Assembly (NCBI GenBank): GCA_016927535.1
Contig: JAFGMM010000361.1
Coordinates: 1 to 33,475 of the forward strand
Direction: 5' to 3'
Origin: Anaerolineae bacterium
Lineage (GTDB): Bacteria; Chloroflexota; Anaerolineae; Aggregatilineales; JAFGMM01
DNA: 33,475 bases
Position 1 is the first letter of the stretch. Each line of letters opens with the position of its first letter. Shown here piece after piece: positions 22,646 to 31,771 of the stretch. The notes beneath the pieces were generated by a model that worked only from the letters and a program-made list of their open reading frames with translations, did no database searches and had not been told where the DNA came from. Made by a program: the position numbers and the translations under genes.

Positions 22646-24220
22646 ATGGGTTATCAAATTACCGACGATATCGACCAACTGATCGAGATTCTACCCGCCA
22701 CGATCACAAAAAAACTGGAGCAAATCGGGCGCACCGACGAACTGTTGGAGGTCATTCTTGACCTCGGTCGTGTGCCAACCGCCCGCTACACGGACGGCGA
22801 GGTGGTGCTGAGCGAGCAGGAAGTTACCCGGCCCCAGATCGATTATGTGATCGAGCGGGTCGGCGACTTCGACGCAGACAACCGGGCCGGCATCGAGCGC
22901 ACACTGCACCGCATCTCGGCGATTCGCAACCGGCGCGGCGTGATCGTCGGTTTGACCTGCCGGGTCGGGCGTGCGGTATACGGCACGATTGATATCGTGT
23001 GCGACCTGGTCGAGAGCGGGCAGAGCATCTTGATGCTGGGGCCGCCCGGCGTGGGCAAGACGACCATGCTCCGCGAGGCGGCGCGCGTGCTGGCCGAGAA
23101 GCGCCGCGTGGTGATCGTGGATACCTCCAACGAGATCGGCGGCGACGGCGATGTGCCGCACCCGGCGGTGGGGCGCGCCCGGCGTATGCAGGTCGCGGAG
23201 CCGGCGCTCCAGCACGAGGTGATGATCGAAGCGGTGGAGAACCACAACCCCGAAGTGATCGTCATCGACGAGATCGGGCGCGAGCTGGAGGCGCTGGCTG
23301 CGCGCACCATCGCCGAGCGCGGCGTGCAGCTTATCGGCACGGCGCACGGCAACGAGTTGAATAATTTGCTGCTCAACCCCACGCTCTCCGACTTGGTGGG
23401 CGGCATCGAGGCGGTGACGCTCTCCGACGAGGAGGCGCGCCGGCGCGGGACGCAGAAGACCGTGTTAGAGCGCCGCGCGCCGCCGACCTTCGATGTGTTG
23501 ATCGAACTGCAAACCCGGCACCGGCTCGCCATTCACCCGGACGTAGCCGCCGCCGTAGACTCGACGCTGCGCGGGCGGCCCCTGCCGGTCGAGGTGCGCT
23601 CGCGCGATGTGGAGGGCGAAATCCAGGTCGAGCGGATGGTGCCGGAGGCGGTCAACGGGCGCAACGGCGGCCCGCGCGTAACGAGCGAAGTGCACGACGT
23701 GAAGGGCCGCTACCGGAGCGATAGCGACGAGCTTGACGATGAAGTATCCACGCCGTTTCAACCGCTGCGCGTGTATCCTTACGGCGTAGCCCGCAACCGC
23801 CTTGACCAGGTGGCGCGGCGTCTGCGCCTGCCGGTGGATATCGTGGATGACCTGACCGACGCGCAGACGGTCGTCACCCTGAAGAACTTTTACCGCCGGC
23901 GCCCGCGTTTGATCGTAGACGCCGAGCACCGGGGCACGCCGATCTATGTGCTGCGCTCCAATACGCTGACGCAGTTAGAAAACTTCCTGACCAATTACTT
24001 CCGCGTCGAGCGCCCGGAACTCGAAGACCCGCGCGCAGGCGCGATCCGCGAGGCGGAGGAGGCCATCGAGAAAATCCGGCACGGCGTGCGCGCGGTCGAT
24101 TTGCAGCCCCAGGATGCACGGATGCGCCGGTTGCAGCACGAACTGGCGACGGCGGCGCACCTGGCTTCGCAGAGCTACGGCAGGGATCCTAATCGCTACG
24201 TGCGCATCTACCGCGACTGA
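22646..24220 (+). CDS. R3H-domain AAA/P-loop ATPase (Ycf45/SpoIIIAA-like)
   Basis: A 524-residue ATPase. An N-terminal module (about 1-95) precedes a P-loop core with Walker A GPPGVGKTT (132-140), VDTSNEIGGDGDVPHPAVGRARR, and Walker B VIVIDEIGRELEA (from about 204) with GTAHGNELNNLL after it. These match the cyanobacterial and plastid Ycf45 and SpoIIIAA-type ATPases. The C-terminus is an R3H single-stranded nucleic-acid-binding domain: RRLQH gives Rx3H, followed by SQSYGRDPNRYVRIY (about 492-522). It presumably binds RNA or ssDNA; its cellular role is not established. It is followed by a hairpin and then tmk. Confidence 0.9.
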   Translation: MGYQITDDIDQLIEILPATITKKLEQIGRTDELLEVILDLGRVPTARYTDGEVVLSEQEVTRPQIDYVIERVGDFDADNRAGIERTLHRISAIRNRRGVIVGLTCRVGRAVYGTIDIVCDLVESGQSILMLGPPGVGKTTMLREAARVLAEKRRVVIVDTSNEIGGDGDVPHPAVGRARRMQVAEPALQHEVMIEAVENHNPEVIVIDEIGRELEALAARTIAERGVQLIGTAHGNELNNLLLNPTLSDLVGGIEAVTLSDEEARRRGTQKTVLERRAPPTFDVLIELQTRHRLAIHPDVAAAVDSTLRGRPLPVEVRSRDVEGEIQVERMVPEAVNGRNGGPRVTSEVHDVKGRYRSDSDELDDEVSTPFQPLRVYPYGVARNRLDQVARRLRLPVDIVDDLTDAQTVVTLKNFYRRRPRLIVDAEHRGTPIYVLRSNTLTQLENFLTNYFRVERPELEDPRAGAIREAEEAIEKIRHGVRAVDLQPQDARMRRLQHELATAAHLASQSYGRDPNRYVRIYRD

Positions 24221-24243
24221 CGCGACCTGAGGGTTATAGGTTT

Positions 24244-24278
24244 CACAGAGGGCACGGCGCACCGTGCCCTTTACTGTG
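24244..24278 (+). terminator. Terminator-like hairpin after the R3H ATPase
   Basis: A 9-bp perfect stem AGGGCACGG / CCGTGCCCT (24249-24257 and 24262-24270) with a 4-nt loop has outer arms CACAG / CTGTG. A TTTACTGTGTTT tract follows. It closely resembles the hairpin at 11569-11593. Confidence 0.6.
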
Positions 24279-24288
24279 TTTGTGGGCG

Positions 24289-24933
24289 ATGAGCTATTTC
24301 ATTACCTTAGAAGGGCCGGAAGGCTCCGGCAAGACAACCCAGGCGCGCCCGCTGGCCGACTATCTGCGGGCGCGCGGCTACGACGTGCTCCTCACGCGCG
24401 AGCCGGGCGGGACTCCCATCGGCGACCAGGTGCGCGCGGTGCTGCACGACCTGGATAACACGGCGATGCACCCGCGCACCGAAATTCTGCTATACTCGGC
24501 GTCACGCGCCCAGCACGTCTACCAGGCGATCCGGCCTCACCTGGCGCGCGGCGGCGTGGTGGTCAGCGACCGCTATTACGATAGTACGCTGGCGTACCAG
24601 GGCTACGGACACGGGCTAGACTTGGAGGCGCTGCGGCAGATCACGGCGTTCGCCACAGGCGGCCTGGTGCCCGATCTGACGCTGTATCTCGATATCGGCG
24701 CGGATGCGGGTTTGGCGCGGCGACGCAGCGCGGCGGCGGCCGGCGACGAATGGAACCGGATGGATACGCACGCCCTGGCGTTTTACGAACGGGTGCGCGC
24801 CGGCTACCGTGCGCTTATCGAGGCGGAGCCGGCGCGCTGGGTGACGTTCGACGCGGCGCAGCCGGTCGAGGAATTGCACAGGCAGATTATCAAAGCAGTT
24901 GAACGGCAAATACATCGTTTGGAGGAATCATGA
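24289..24933 (+). CDS. tmk: Thymidylate kinase
   Basis: A 214-residue dTMP kinase, which phosphorylates dTMP to dTDP with ATP. Residues 9-17 are the P-loop GPEGSGKTT. TREPGGTPIGDQVR is the TMP-kinase signature binding the dTMP phosphate. SDRYYDSTLAYQGYG contains the DRY motif. The region RRRSAAAAGDEWNRMD is the LID. The ATG at 24289 is preferred over a TTG at 24280, because MSYFITLEG is the usual start. It ends in an ATGA overlap with the WD40 gene. Confidence 0.97.
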   Translation: MSYFITLEGPEGSGKTTQARPLADYLRARGYDVLLTREPGGTPIGDQVRAVLHDLDNTAMHPRTEILLYSASRAQHVYQAIRPHLARGGVVVSDRYYDSTLAYQGYGHGLDLEALRQITAFATGGLVPDLTLYLDIGADAGLARRRSAAAAGDEWNRMDTHALAFYERVRAGYRALIEAEPARWVTFDAAQPVEELHRQIIKAVERQIHRLEES

Positions 24934-27248
24934 GGACTCGATTCTTGCATTTGTTGGCGTTGGTTGTGCTTTGTATAGGGGCGGTCACCGGCGGCGGCGC
25001 TCTCGCCCAAGACGGGCCGGGCGATCCTTTTGTTCCCATCACCCCGGATAATGTCGCGCAGCTCGGTGTAGTCACGGATCTTGAGCATCCGTTTCAATAT
25101 ATCCAGGTCTTGCTCAGCCCCGACAGCAAGTCATTGGCGTATGAGACCTACGATGGCGGCTTGATTCTGCGGGATCTTGCATATGACATTAATAAAATGC
25201 CTCAAACCGGTTATATCAGCAGTTTCGACAAGGCATTCAGCCCAGACGGTACACTGCTGGCGCTCGCCACGGCTGAGGGGTCTCCCCGGAATTTTATCTT
25301 GCGCATATGGGACATCCAGACGCTAACCGAGTTGACCGTACTCCGACCGCCCGGCCTGGGAGAGGATATGAGTCTCGCGGTTACGTTTAGTCCCGACGGC
25401 CAATATCTGGCGGCGGTTGGCAAAGATGGACAGGTGTGGTTGTGGAACGCGACCGCGCTTCGAGAGAATCCGTCTGGGGTCGAACCTACCCCTTTCACCA
25501 CAGTGAACGGACACGCGAACTCGTTGGTTTTCAGCACCGACGGCGCTCTGCTGGCAGTCAGCTATGGCAGCCACATTACATACAACCTCGACACGTATCA
25601 ATATGAATTTGTCGAATCGGAGAACTTCGTGCGCGTATGGAACCTTGCCGAAAACGCCGAAGTTTTCACGATTTCCGACGGCCTGGACGCCGGCGTTCAG
25701 GGCATTGCTTTCAGCCCCGACGGTCGAATGTTGGCGGCGGCGGTTTGCGGCGCTTTAGTGAGTGGAGATGAGTGCAGCGGGAGCCGGCTGCATCTCTGGA
25801 GCACGGCAGACGGAGCTTTGCTGCGCACATTAGTTGATTACGAAGCCGACGTAACCGGCAGATTTTTCACTTTTGGACCGGTGTTCAGCCCCGATGGGAC
25901 CATTCTCGCCATCGGCACCAGACTATGGGACGCTAGCGGCAGCGTGCATTTTTGGGATCCCGCTACCGGAGAACTGCGGGCGTCGGCGCAAGGCAGCGAG
26001 CCGGTTTATTTCAACGCTGATGGAAGCCTTGTCGCCTTCTTGGGAGGCGACGAATGTAACTCGCTGCGTCTCTGGGATACGACGACCTGGCAAGAAGTCT
26101 ATGCTTACGACGCCGGGCCGGGAACGGACATAGCCAGAGGTATGTGGAGCCTGGACGGCGCCTTGATCGCCTTTTCGGTGAGCGATTCGACCACCCGCAT
26201 GTCTCATGTCATGGTATTGGGCATTCCCAACACCGCTTATGTCGCGCCGACGGGCACCTCTACCTATGCGAAGGGCGTCAGCGCTGAGACGATAGAGGCG
26301 CGCTTCGGCGACGGGCCGGAGATCTGCGTCATCGAGACCGGAGAGGCGCTGTTGGCGGTAGCTCACTCGCCGGCAGGCGATGTGCTGGTATATGCCGGCG
26401 GTCCCGGCTGCGAGGGGCCGGTGTGGATTCCCGCCGCCGGCGCGGACTGGGGCGAAGCTGCTAACTTGAGTGTACTTGCGACAATTCCAGGGCCGGAGCC
26501 ATACGAGCAACTGCCGCCGCTCGACTATCTGCCCGAAGGGTGGCAGGTTTGCACGGACGCCCAGGGGTGGGCGCCCTTCCCGGAGGGCGCGCCTAAGCTC
26601 ACCGTCCAACAGGTTAACGAGCGCACGCGAGAGCAAGCCCGGAAGCTGATCCCCGCCGAATACCTGGCGACCCGCCCGGAAGAAGTTAACATCCTCTTGT
26701 GCGAGGGCATGAGAAAGGTTCCCTACGAGACCTGCTATTACACCGGGGGCGTGACGGCGACCCGAATGCGCTACGACAAGGTTATGATGCTGGTCAACTA
26801 CGAGACGGGCGGCATTATCGCCGAGACGACTTATCGAGGGGGCGACCCCGATCCCTGTCCCCAGTATGTTAGCGCGGGGGGAGATCGTCCGGGCTTTCTG
26901 TCACAGGTCGGCCCGGAGACCTGGGCGCCCTGGGCAGTCGAACAACTCGAAGCCAACGCGCACGGTTCGCACGCCGTCCCGCGCACGGTGGTCAACGTCG
27001 ATGCGCTCAACGCCCGCGCCGAACCCAGCACCGAGAGCGAGATTTTGCAAAAGCTGGCGTTCAATACGCCCGTCAATCTGATCGCTCGCAACGAGGCGGG
27101 CGATTGGGCGGCGGCGCTTCTGCCCGATATGAGCCAGGCATGGCTCTTTGTAGACTTGTTGAAAGTCGCGCCCCAAACCGATATCGCTGCACTGCCTGTC
27201 GCAGCGGGGCCGGCCGTGGATGTGATCGTTCCGTCGCCGCGCCCGTAG
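24930..27248 (+). CDS. Secreted WD40 beta-propeller protein with C-terminal SH3b domain
   Basis: A 772-residue exported protein. A clear signal peptide ([22 protein letters not shown], cleavage after about residue 26) is followed by seven or eight WD40-like blades. Examples are [12 protein letters not shown]...[17 protein letters not shown]...[17 protein letters not shown]...LHLWS and [12 protein letters not shown]...VHFWD. A Cys-containing linker region (about 440-680) leads to a bacterial SH3b domain at about 687-746 ([20 protein letters not shown]). Propellers mediate protein binding; SH3b domains often bind the wall or peptides. It overlaps tmk by 4 bp (ATGA) with GGAGG upstream. Base composition looks less G+C-rich than its neighbours around 25.0-26.2 kb. 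Role unknown. Confidence 0.88.
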   Translation: MRTRFLHLLALVVLCIGAVTGGGALAQDGPGDPFVPITPDNVAQLGVVTDLEHPFQYIQVLLSPDSKSLAYETYDGGLILRDLAYDINKMPQTGYISSFDKAFSPDGTLLALATAEGSPRNFILRIWDIQTLTELTVLRPPGLGEDMSLAVTFSPDGQYLAAVGKDGQVWLWNATALRENPSGVEPTPFTTVNGHANSLVFSTDGALLAVSYGSHITYNLDTYQYEFVESENFVRVWNLAENAEVFTISDGLDAGVQGIAFSPDGRMLAAAVCGALVSGDECSGSRLHLWSTADGALLRTLVDYEADVTGRFFTFGPVFSPDGTILAIGTRLWDASGSVHFWDPATGELRASAQGSEPVYFNADGSLVAFLGGDECNSLRLWDTTTWQEVYAYDAGPGTDIARGMWSLDGALIAFSVSDSTTRMSHVMVLGIPNTAYVAPTGTSTYAKGVSAETIEARFGDGPEICVIETGEALLAVAHSPAGDVLVYAGGPGCEGPVWIPAAGADWGEAANLSVLATIPGPEPYEQLPPLDYLPEGWQVCTDAQGWAPFPEGAPKLTVQQVNERTREQARKLIPAEYLATRPEEVNILLCEGMRKVPYETCYYTGGVTATRMRYDKVMMLVNYETGGIIAETTYRGGDPDPCPQYVSAGGDRPGFLSQVGPETWAPWAVEQLEANAHGSHAVPRTVVNVDALNARAEPSTESEILQKLAFNTPVNLIARNEAGDWAAALLPDMSQAWLFVDLLKVAPQTDIAALPVAAGPAVDVIVPSPRP

Positions 27249-27280
27249 GCGGCGGCGGTTCCCTGGCGAGGAGAGTGATG

Positions 27281-30200
27281 ATGGCTCGACCGCTTTTTTT
27301 CCAAGATCTCATTATGAGGTTGCATGAATTCTGGGCCGCGCATCGCTGCCTGCTCTGGCAGCCTTACAACATCCAGGTGGGCGCGGGTACGGCTAACCCC
27401 GCGACTACGCTCCGCGCGTTAGGGCCGGAGCCGTGGAACGTCGCCTATGTGGAGCCGAGTGTACGCCCGGACGACGGGCGCTACGGCGAGAACCCGAACC
27501 GGATGCAGTACTACTACCAGTACCAGGTGATCCTGAAGCCCGACCCCGGCAACCCCCAGGAGCTTTACCTGGCGAGCCTGGAGGCGCTCGGCCTGAACCA
27601 GCGCGAGCACGACGTGCGCTTCGTAGAGGACAACTGGGAATCGCCGGCGTTGGGCGCGTGGGGCCTGGGCTGGGAGGTGTGGCTCGACGGGCAGGAGATC
27701 ACGCAGTTTACTTATTTCCAGCAGGCCGGCGGCCTGGAACTGCCGGTCGTCTCGGTCGAGATCACTTATGGGCTGGAGCGCATCGCGCTGGCCTTGCAGG
27801 GCAAGGACGAGGTCTGGGATATCGACTGGATGGATAACCTCAAGTACGGCGATATCTTCCGCCACAGCGAGTGGGAGCACTGCAAGTATTACTTCGAGGT
27901 TGCTGATATCGAGCAAGTCAGCCGCACCTTTGACTTCTACGAGGCCGAAAGCCAGCGCGCGCTCGAAGCGGGGTTGGCGCTGCCGGCGTATGACTACAGC
28001 CTGAAGTGTTCGCACCTGTTCAACGTGTTGGATGCGCGCGGTGCGGTCGGGGTGACTGAGCGCGCCGGCTTCTTCCGGCGTATGGCCGGCCTGACCCACC
28101 AGATCGCACAGGCTTATGTCGAGCAGCGCATGCGCGCCGAGTTCCCCTTGTTGGATCGAGCGCCGTCTGGCTGGATCATCGATGCGGCGCTTCTGATGAA
28201 GCAGACTGTGCTCAAGCTGCCCGCGTCGCCTGTCGAACCCGCCGACGTGCTGGTCGAGATCGGCACGGAGGAGCTGCCGGCCGGCGACTTGAGCGATGCG
28301 CTGGCCCAGCTTATGGAGCGCGCCCCGGCGCTGTTCGAGGAGCTGCGGCTGGATGTCGAGGCGGTGGAGGTGATGGGCGCGCCGCGCCGCCTGGTGATCT
28401 ATGCCCGGAACGTTGCGCCGCGCCAGCGCGATATCGAAAGCCTGGTGAAGGGGCCGCCCGCCGCTCGCGCTTTCGATGCGGGCGGCAATCCCGCGCCGGC
28501 CGCGCTGGGCTTTGCGCGCAGCAAGGGCGTGGCCGTGAGCGCGCTCGAAGTGCGCGACATCGACGGCGGGCAGTACGTGGTCGCGGCGGTGCGGCAAGCC
28601 GGGCGTCCTGCCCCCGAGGTCATCGCCGGAGCGCTGCCTAATCTCATCGCGTCGCTGCGCTTCGGCAAAGCGATGCGCTGGAACGCCAGCGGCGTCGCGT
28701 TCTCGCGGCCCATCCGCTGGCTGCTGGCTTACTTCGGCGACAAGCCGCTGCCCTTCAGCTACGCGGACGTCATCAGCGGCACGACCACGCGCGGCCTGCG
28801 CGCCTTCGACCCCGGCGCGCTCCAACCGCGTGAACTGGCGGTTACGAGCGCGGCGGATTACTTCACCGTGCTGGACGCCGAAGGGATCATCGTGCGGCCC
28901 GACGCGCGCGCAAAAGTGATCTTGGAGGAAGCGACCCGGCTCGCCGGGGAGGTGGGCGGGCGGCTGCCGGACGATCCCGGCTTGCTGCAAGAGGTGGCTT
29001 GCCTGGTGGAGCGCCCGACTCTGCTGCGCGGCGCGTTTGAAGAAAAGTACCTGCAACTGCCGGCCCCGGTGCTTATCGCAGTGATGAAGAAGCACCAGCG
29101 CTACTTCCCCGTGGTAGACGACGGCGGCGCGCTGATGCCTTACTTTATCGTGGCGCGCAACGGCGACGCCGCCCATCTCGACGTGGTGACCGCCGGCAAC
29201 GAGCACGTGATCCGGGCGCGCTTCGCCGACGCCGATTTCTTCTACCGCGAGGATTGCACGCAGCCGCTTGAAGCGTTCTTGCCGCGCCTGGCGACCAAGA
29301 CTTTTCACGAGAGGCTGGGGTCGTACCTGGACAAGTCGGAGCGCGTGAAGGCGATAGTCGGCCAGATCGGGCCGGCGCTGGGCTTGCAAGGGCGCGATCT
29401 GGCGTATGCCGAGCGCGCCGCGCACCTGAGCAAAGCCGACCAGGCGACGCATATGGTCACCGAGATGACCGCGCTGGAGGGGGTCATGGGGCGCGAGTAC
29501 GCGCTGATGAGCGACGAACCGCGCCCGGTGGCCGAAGCGATCTTCGAGGGCTACCTGCCGCGCAGCGCCGGCGATGTCCTGCCGAAGACGCCGGCCGGCA
29601 TCGTGTTGGCGATTGCCGACCGTTTAGACAGCCTGCTTGGGTTGTTCGCGGTGGGGCTGGCGCCGAGCGGCTCGGCGGACCCGTATGGCTTGCGGCGCGT
29701 GGCGTTGGGCTTGGTGCAGATTTTGCTTGAGCACGCGATTGACCTGAACCTGAACCGGGCGCTGAGCGTTTCGGCGGCGGTGCAGCCGGTGCTGGTCGAT
29801 GCCGGGGTGCCGGCGCAGGTGGTCGAGTTCGTGGCGGGGCGGCTATATGTGCTGCTGCGCGAGCAGGGCTGCGCGCACGACGTGGTAGAAGCGGTGCTGG
29901 TGGAGCAGGGGCACAATCCTTACCGTGCGGCGGCCGGCGTGCGCGAGCTGGCGGAGTGGACGGCGCGCAGTGATTGGGCGGCGACCCTGGACGCTTACGC
30001 GCGCTGCGTGCGCATCACGCGCAAGTATGACGAGTTTTTTCCACTGCGCCCCGACGATTTCGCCGAACTCGCCGAGCGCGATCTTTACACTGCATATCGC
30101 GCGGCAGACGCGGCGCTTACGCCGGACGACAATATCGGCGCGATGCTGGCGGCGTTCGAGCCGATGGTAGGCGCGATTACGACCTTCTTTGCGCCGGCGG

Positions 30201-30325
30201 AGGCGGGCGGCGTGCTGGTGATGGACCCGGACGAGGCGATCCGGGCGAATCGCCTGGCGCTGTTGCAGCGCATCGGGCGCATGGCGGCGGGCCGCGCCGA
30301 CCTGAGCAAGCTTGAGGGGTTTTAA
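27281..30325 (+). CDS. glyQS: Glycyl-tRNA synthetase, fused alpha and beta subunits
   Basis: A 1014-residue enzyme. Residues to about 290 are GlyQ-like: [39 protein letters not shown], the [17 protein letters not shown] motif 2 and [16 protein letters not shown] motif 3. A linker then leads, near residue 323, to GlyS (beta): [62 protein letters not shown], and a C-terminal DALR-like tRNA-binding domain ([18 protein letters not shown]). In most bacteria these are two proteins; fused forms occur in Chlamydiae and some other bacteria. The start is ATG 27281 (or 27278) with AGGAG 4-7 bp upstream. It charges tRNA-Gly. Confidence 0.97.
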   Translation: MARPLFFQDLIMRLHEFWAAHRCLLWQPYNIQVGAGTANPATTLRALGPEPWNVAYVEPSVRPDDGRYGENPNRMQYYYQYQVILKPDPGNPQELYLASLEALGLNQREHDVRFVEDNWESPALGAWGLGWEVWLDGQEITQFTYFQQAGGLELPVVSVEITYGLERIALALQGKDEVWDIDWMDNLKYGDIFRHSEWEHCKYYFEVADIEQVSRTFDFYEAESQRALEAGLALPAYDYSLKCSHLFNVLDARGAVGVTERAGFFRRMAGLTHQIAQAYVEQRMRAEFPLLDRAPSGWIIDAALLMKQTVLKLPASPVEPADVLVEIGTEELPAGDLSDALAQLMERAPALFEELRLDVEAVEVMGAPRRLVIYARNVAPRQRDIESLVKGPPAARAFDAGGNPAPAALGFARSKGVAVSALEVRDIDGGQYVVAAVRQAGRPAPEVIAGALPNLIASLRFGKAMRWNASGVAFSRPIRWLLAYFGDKPLPFSYADVISGTTTRGLRAFDPGALQPRELAVTSAADYFTVLDAEGIIVRPDARAKVILEEATRLAGEVGGRLPDDPGLLQEVACLVERPTLLRGAFEEKYLQLPAPVLIAVMKKHQRYFPVVDDGGALMPYFIVARNGDAAHLDVVTAGNEHVIRARFADADFFYREDCTQPLEAFLPRLATKTFHERLGSYLDKSERVKAIVGQIGPALGLQGRDLAYAERAAHLSKADQATHMVTEMTALEGVMGREYALMSDEPRPVAEAIFEGYLPRSAGDVLPKTPAGIVLAIADRLDSLLGLFAVGLAPSGSADPYGLRRVALGLVQILLEHAIDLNLNRALSVSAAVQPVLVDAGVPAQVVEFVAGRLYVLLREQGCAHDVVEAVLVEQGHNPYRAAAGVRELAEWTARSDWAATLDAYARCVRITRKYDEFFPLRPDDFAELAERDLYTAYRAADAALTPDDNIGAMLAAFEPMVGAITTFFAPAEAGGVLVMDPDEAIRANRLALLQRIGRMAAGRADLSKLEGF

Positions 30326-30327
30326 GA

Positions 30328-30403
30328 TTTTTACCACGGAGAGCACGGAGTACACGGAGAGACTTCGAGAATCTCTGTGCTCTCTGTGTGCTCCGTGGTG
30401 AAA
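30328..30403. repeat. CACAGAG-type repeat, long inverted pair
   Basis: The left arm TTTTTACCACGGAGAGCACG (from 30328) and right arm TGTGTGCTCCGTGGTGAAA (to 30403) form a long imperfect palindrome that occupies almost the whole gap between glyQS and the nitrilase. The downstream gene's GGAG site lies 2 bp beyond it. Confidence 0.85.
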
Positions 30404-30415
30404 TGGAGTTTGTCA

Positions 30416-31300
30416 ATGAGCACGATCAATATTGCGCTGCTTCAGATGGCGTCGCACGGCACCGACCAGGACGCCAATCTCGAAAAGGGCGAGGCGTTCT
30501 GCCGGCGCGCCGGCGCGCTGGGCGCGGATGTCGCGCTGTTCCCGGAGATGTGGAACATCGGTTACAGCTTCTATGATCCTGATAAGCCCGAAACGCGCGC
30601 CGCCTGGGAGTCGCGCGCAGTCGGCCCGGACGATGCTTTTGTGCAGCACTTCAAGGCGCTCGCCGGGGAATTGAACATGGCGATTGCCCTTACCTACCTC
30701 GAACGGTGGGACGGGCCGCCGCGCAACACCGTTTCGATCATCGACCGGCACGGCGCGATTGTGCTGACCTATGCCAAAGTGCATACCTGCGATTTCGGCG
30801 TGGAGTCCGGGTGCACGCGCGGCGACGATTTCTACGTGAGCGCGCTGGATACGGCGCAGGGCGAGGTACAGGTCGGCGCGATGATCTGCTACGACCGCGA
30901 GTTCCCGGAGAGCGCGCGCATCTTGATGCTGAAAGGCGCCGAGTTGATCTTGACGCCGAACGCTTGCGGCGTGGAGCTTAACCGCATCGCGCAGTTCAGG
31001 ACGCGCGCTTACGAAAACATGGTCGGGATGGCGATGGCGAATTACGCCGCGCCGCAGGAGAACGGGCACTCTGTCGCGTTCGACGGCATCGCGTTCGACG
31101 ACAAGGGGACGCGCGACATGCTCGTCGTCGAGGCGGGCGAGCGGGAGGGCATCTTTATCGCCAGGTTCGATATCGACGCGCTGCGCGATTACCGCGCGCG
31201 GGAGATTTGGGGGAATGCCTATCGCCGGCCGGGTCTCTATCACAGCCTGGTCGAGACCGGGGTCGCCGGTCCGTTCGCCCGTGCCGATGCGCGGCGGTGA
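30416..31300 (+). CDS. Nitrilase-superfamily carbon-nitrogen hydrolase
   Basis: A 294-residue amidohydrolase with the Glu-Lys-Cys triad. Glu44 is in VALFPEMWNIGYS, Lys121 in LTYAKVHTCDFGVESG and Cys158 in GAMICYDREFPESARIL. The superfamily cleaves amides or nitriles (N-carbamoylputrescine, omega-amides and others). Substrate here is unknown. ATG 30416 has GGAG 7 bp upstream, just beyond the repeat. A longer frame begins inside the repeat and is not credible. Its stop overlaps the next start (GTGA). Confidence 0.93.
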   Translation: MSTINIALLQMASHGTDQDANLEKGEAFCRRAGALGADVALFPEMWNIGYSFYDPDKPETRAAWESRAVGPDDAFVQHFKALAGELNMAIALTYLERWDGPPRNTVSIIDRHGAIVLTYAKVHTCDFGVESGCTRGDDFYVSALDTAQGEVQVGAMICYDREFPESARILMLKGAELILTPNACGVELNRIAQFRTRAYENMVGMAMANYAAPQENGHSVAFDGIAFDDKGTRDMLVVEAGEREGIFIARFDIDALRDYRAREIWGNAYRRPGLYHSLVETGVAGPFARADARR

Positions 31301-31770
31301 GGGCTTTTGTGAAAGCCGCCCGGATTCTAGGTTCGCTCTCGGCCAAGATTGGCTTGGTGCTGCTGGTTCTGTATGTCCTAAACGCCGAGCAGCGGTTGAT
31401 TTCGGGTATCCAGCTACAGCTTGAGTGGCCGCCCTACGAGCAGCACGAGATTACCCGCGTCGAGCAGCGATTTACGCGGCTGCGCGCCCTGCTGCCGCCT
31501 CACGGTAGGGTCGGTTTTGTCTCCGATACCGTGAGGTCCGGGCTTGGCGGACAGTATGTTCTGACGCTCGCCCGCTATGCGTTGGCCCCGCTGACCGTGG
31601 AAGAAGGCGCGGCGTGCTGCGTGTGGGTGGTCGGGTACTTCGCCGCCGGCGCGGTCGCGGTCGATGCGAGCTTCGACGACGCAGCGACGCGCGCGTCGCT
31701 CCAGGTTGTGCACGATTTCGGCGACGGCGTGGTCTTGCTGCGCAACCCCCAGATCGCGCCGGGCGGGTGA
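31297..31770 (+). CDS. Small membrane-anchored protein of unknown function
   Basis: A 157-residue protein. One N-terminal helix (KIGLVLLVLYVLNAE) is followed by an extracytoplasmic part with a coiled-coil-like stretch, RVEQRFTRLRALLPPHGRVGFVSD. The last third (ARYALAPLTVEEGAACCVWVVGYF...VVHDFGDGVVLLRNP) resembles the small domain that often precedes GT-C glycosyltransferases in Chloroflexota. The GTG at 31297 overlaps the nitrilase stop by 4 bp, and the stop at 31770 is 1 bp before the next ATG. It is probably a partner of that membrane glycosyltransferase. No family is recognised with confidence. Confidence 0.65.
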   Translation: MRAFVKAARILGSLSAKIGLVLLVLYVLNAEQRLISGIQLQLEWPPYEQHEITRVEQRFTRLRALLPPHGRVGFVSDTVRSGLGGQYVLTLARYALAPLTVEEGAACCVWVVGYFAAGAVAVDASFDDAATRASLQVVHDFGDGVVLLRNPQIAPGG

Positions 31771-31771
31771 G

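Noticed and set aside
27419-29452. 677-codon minus-strand open frame opposite glyQS
   Set aside because: No domain features and antisense composition; the plus strand encodes an unmistakable synthetase.
30377-30415. N-terminal extension of the nitrilase gene
   Set aside because: The extra 13 codons lie inside the repeat, and GGAG before ATG 30416 fits better.
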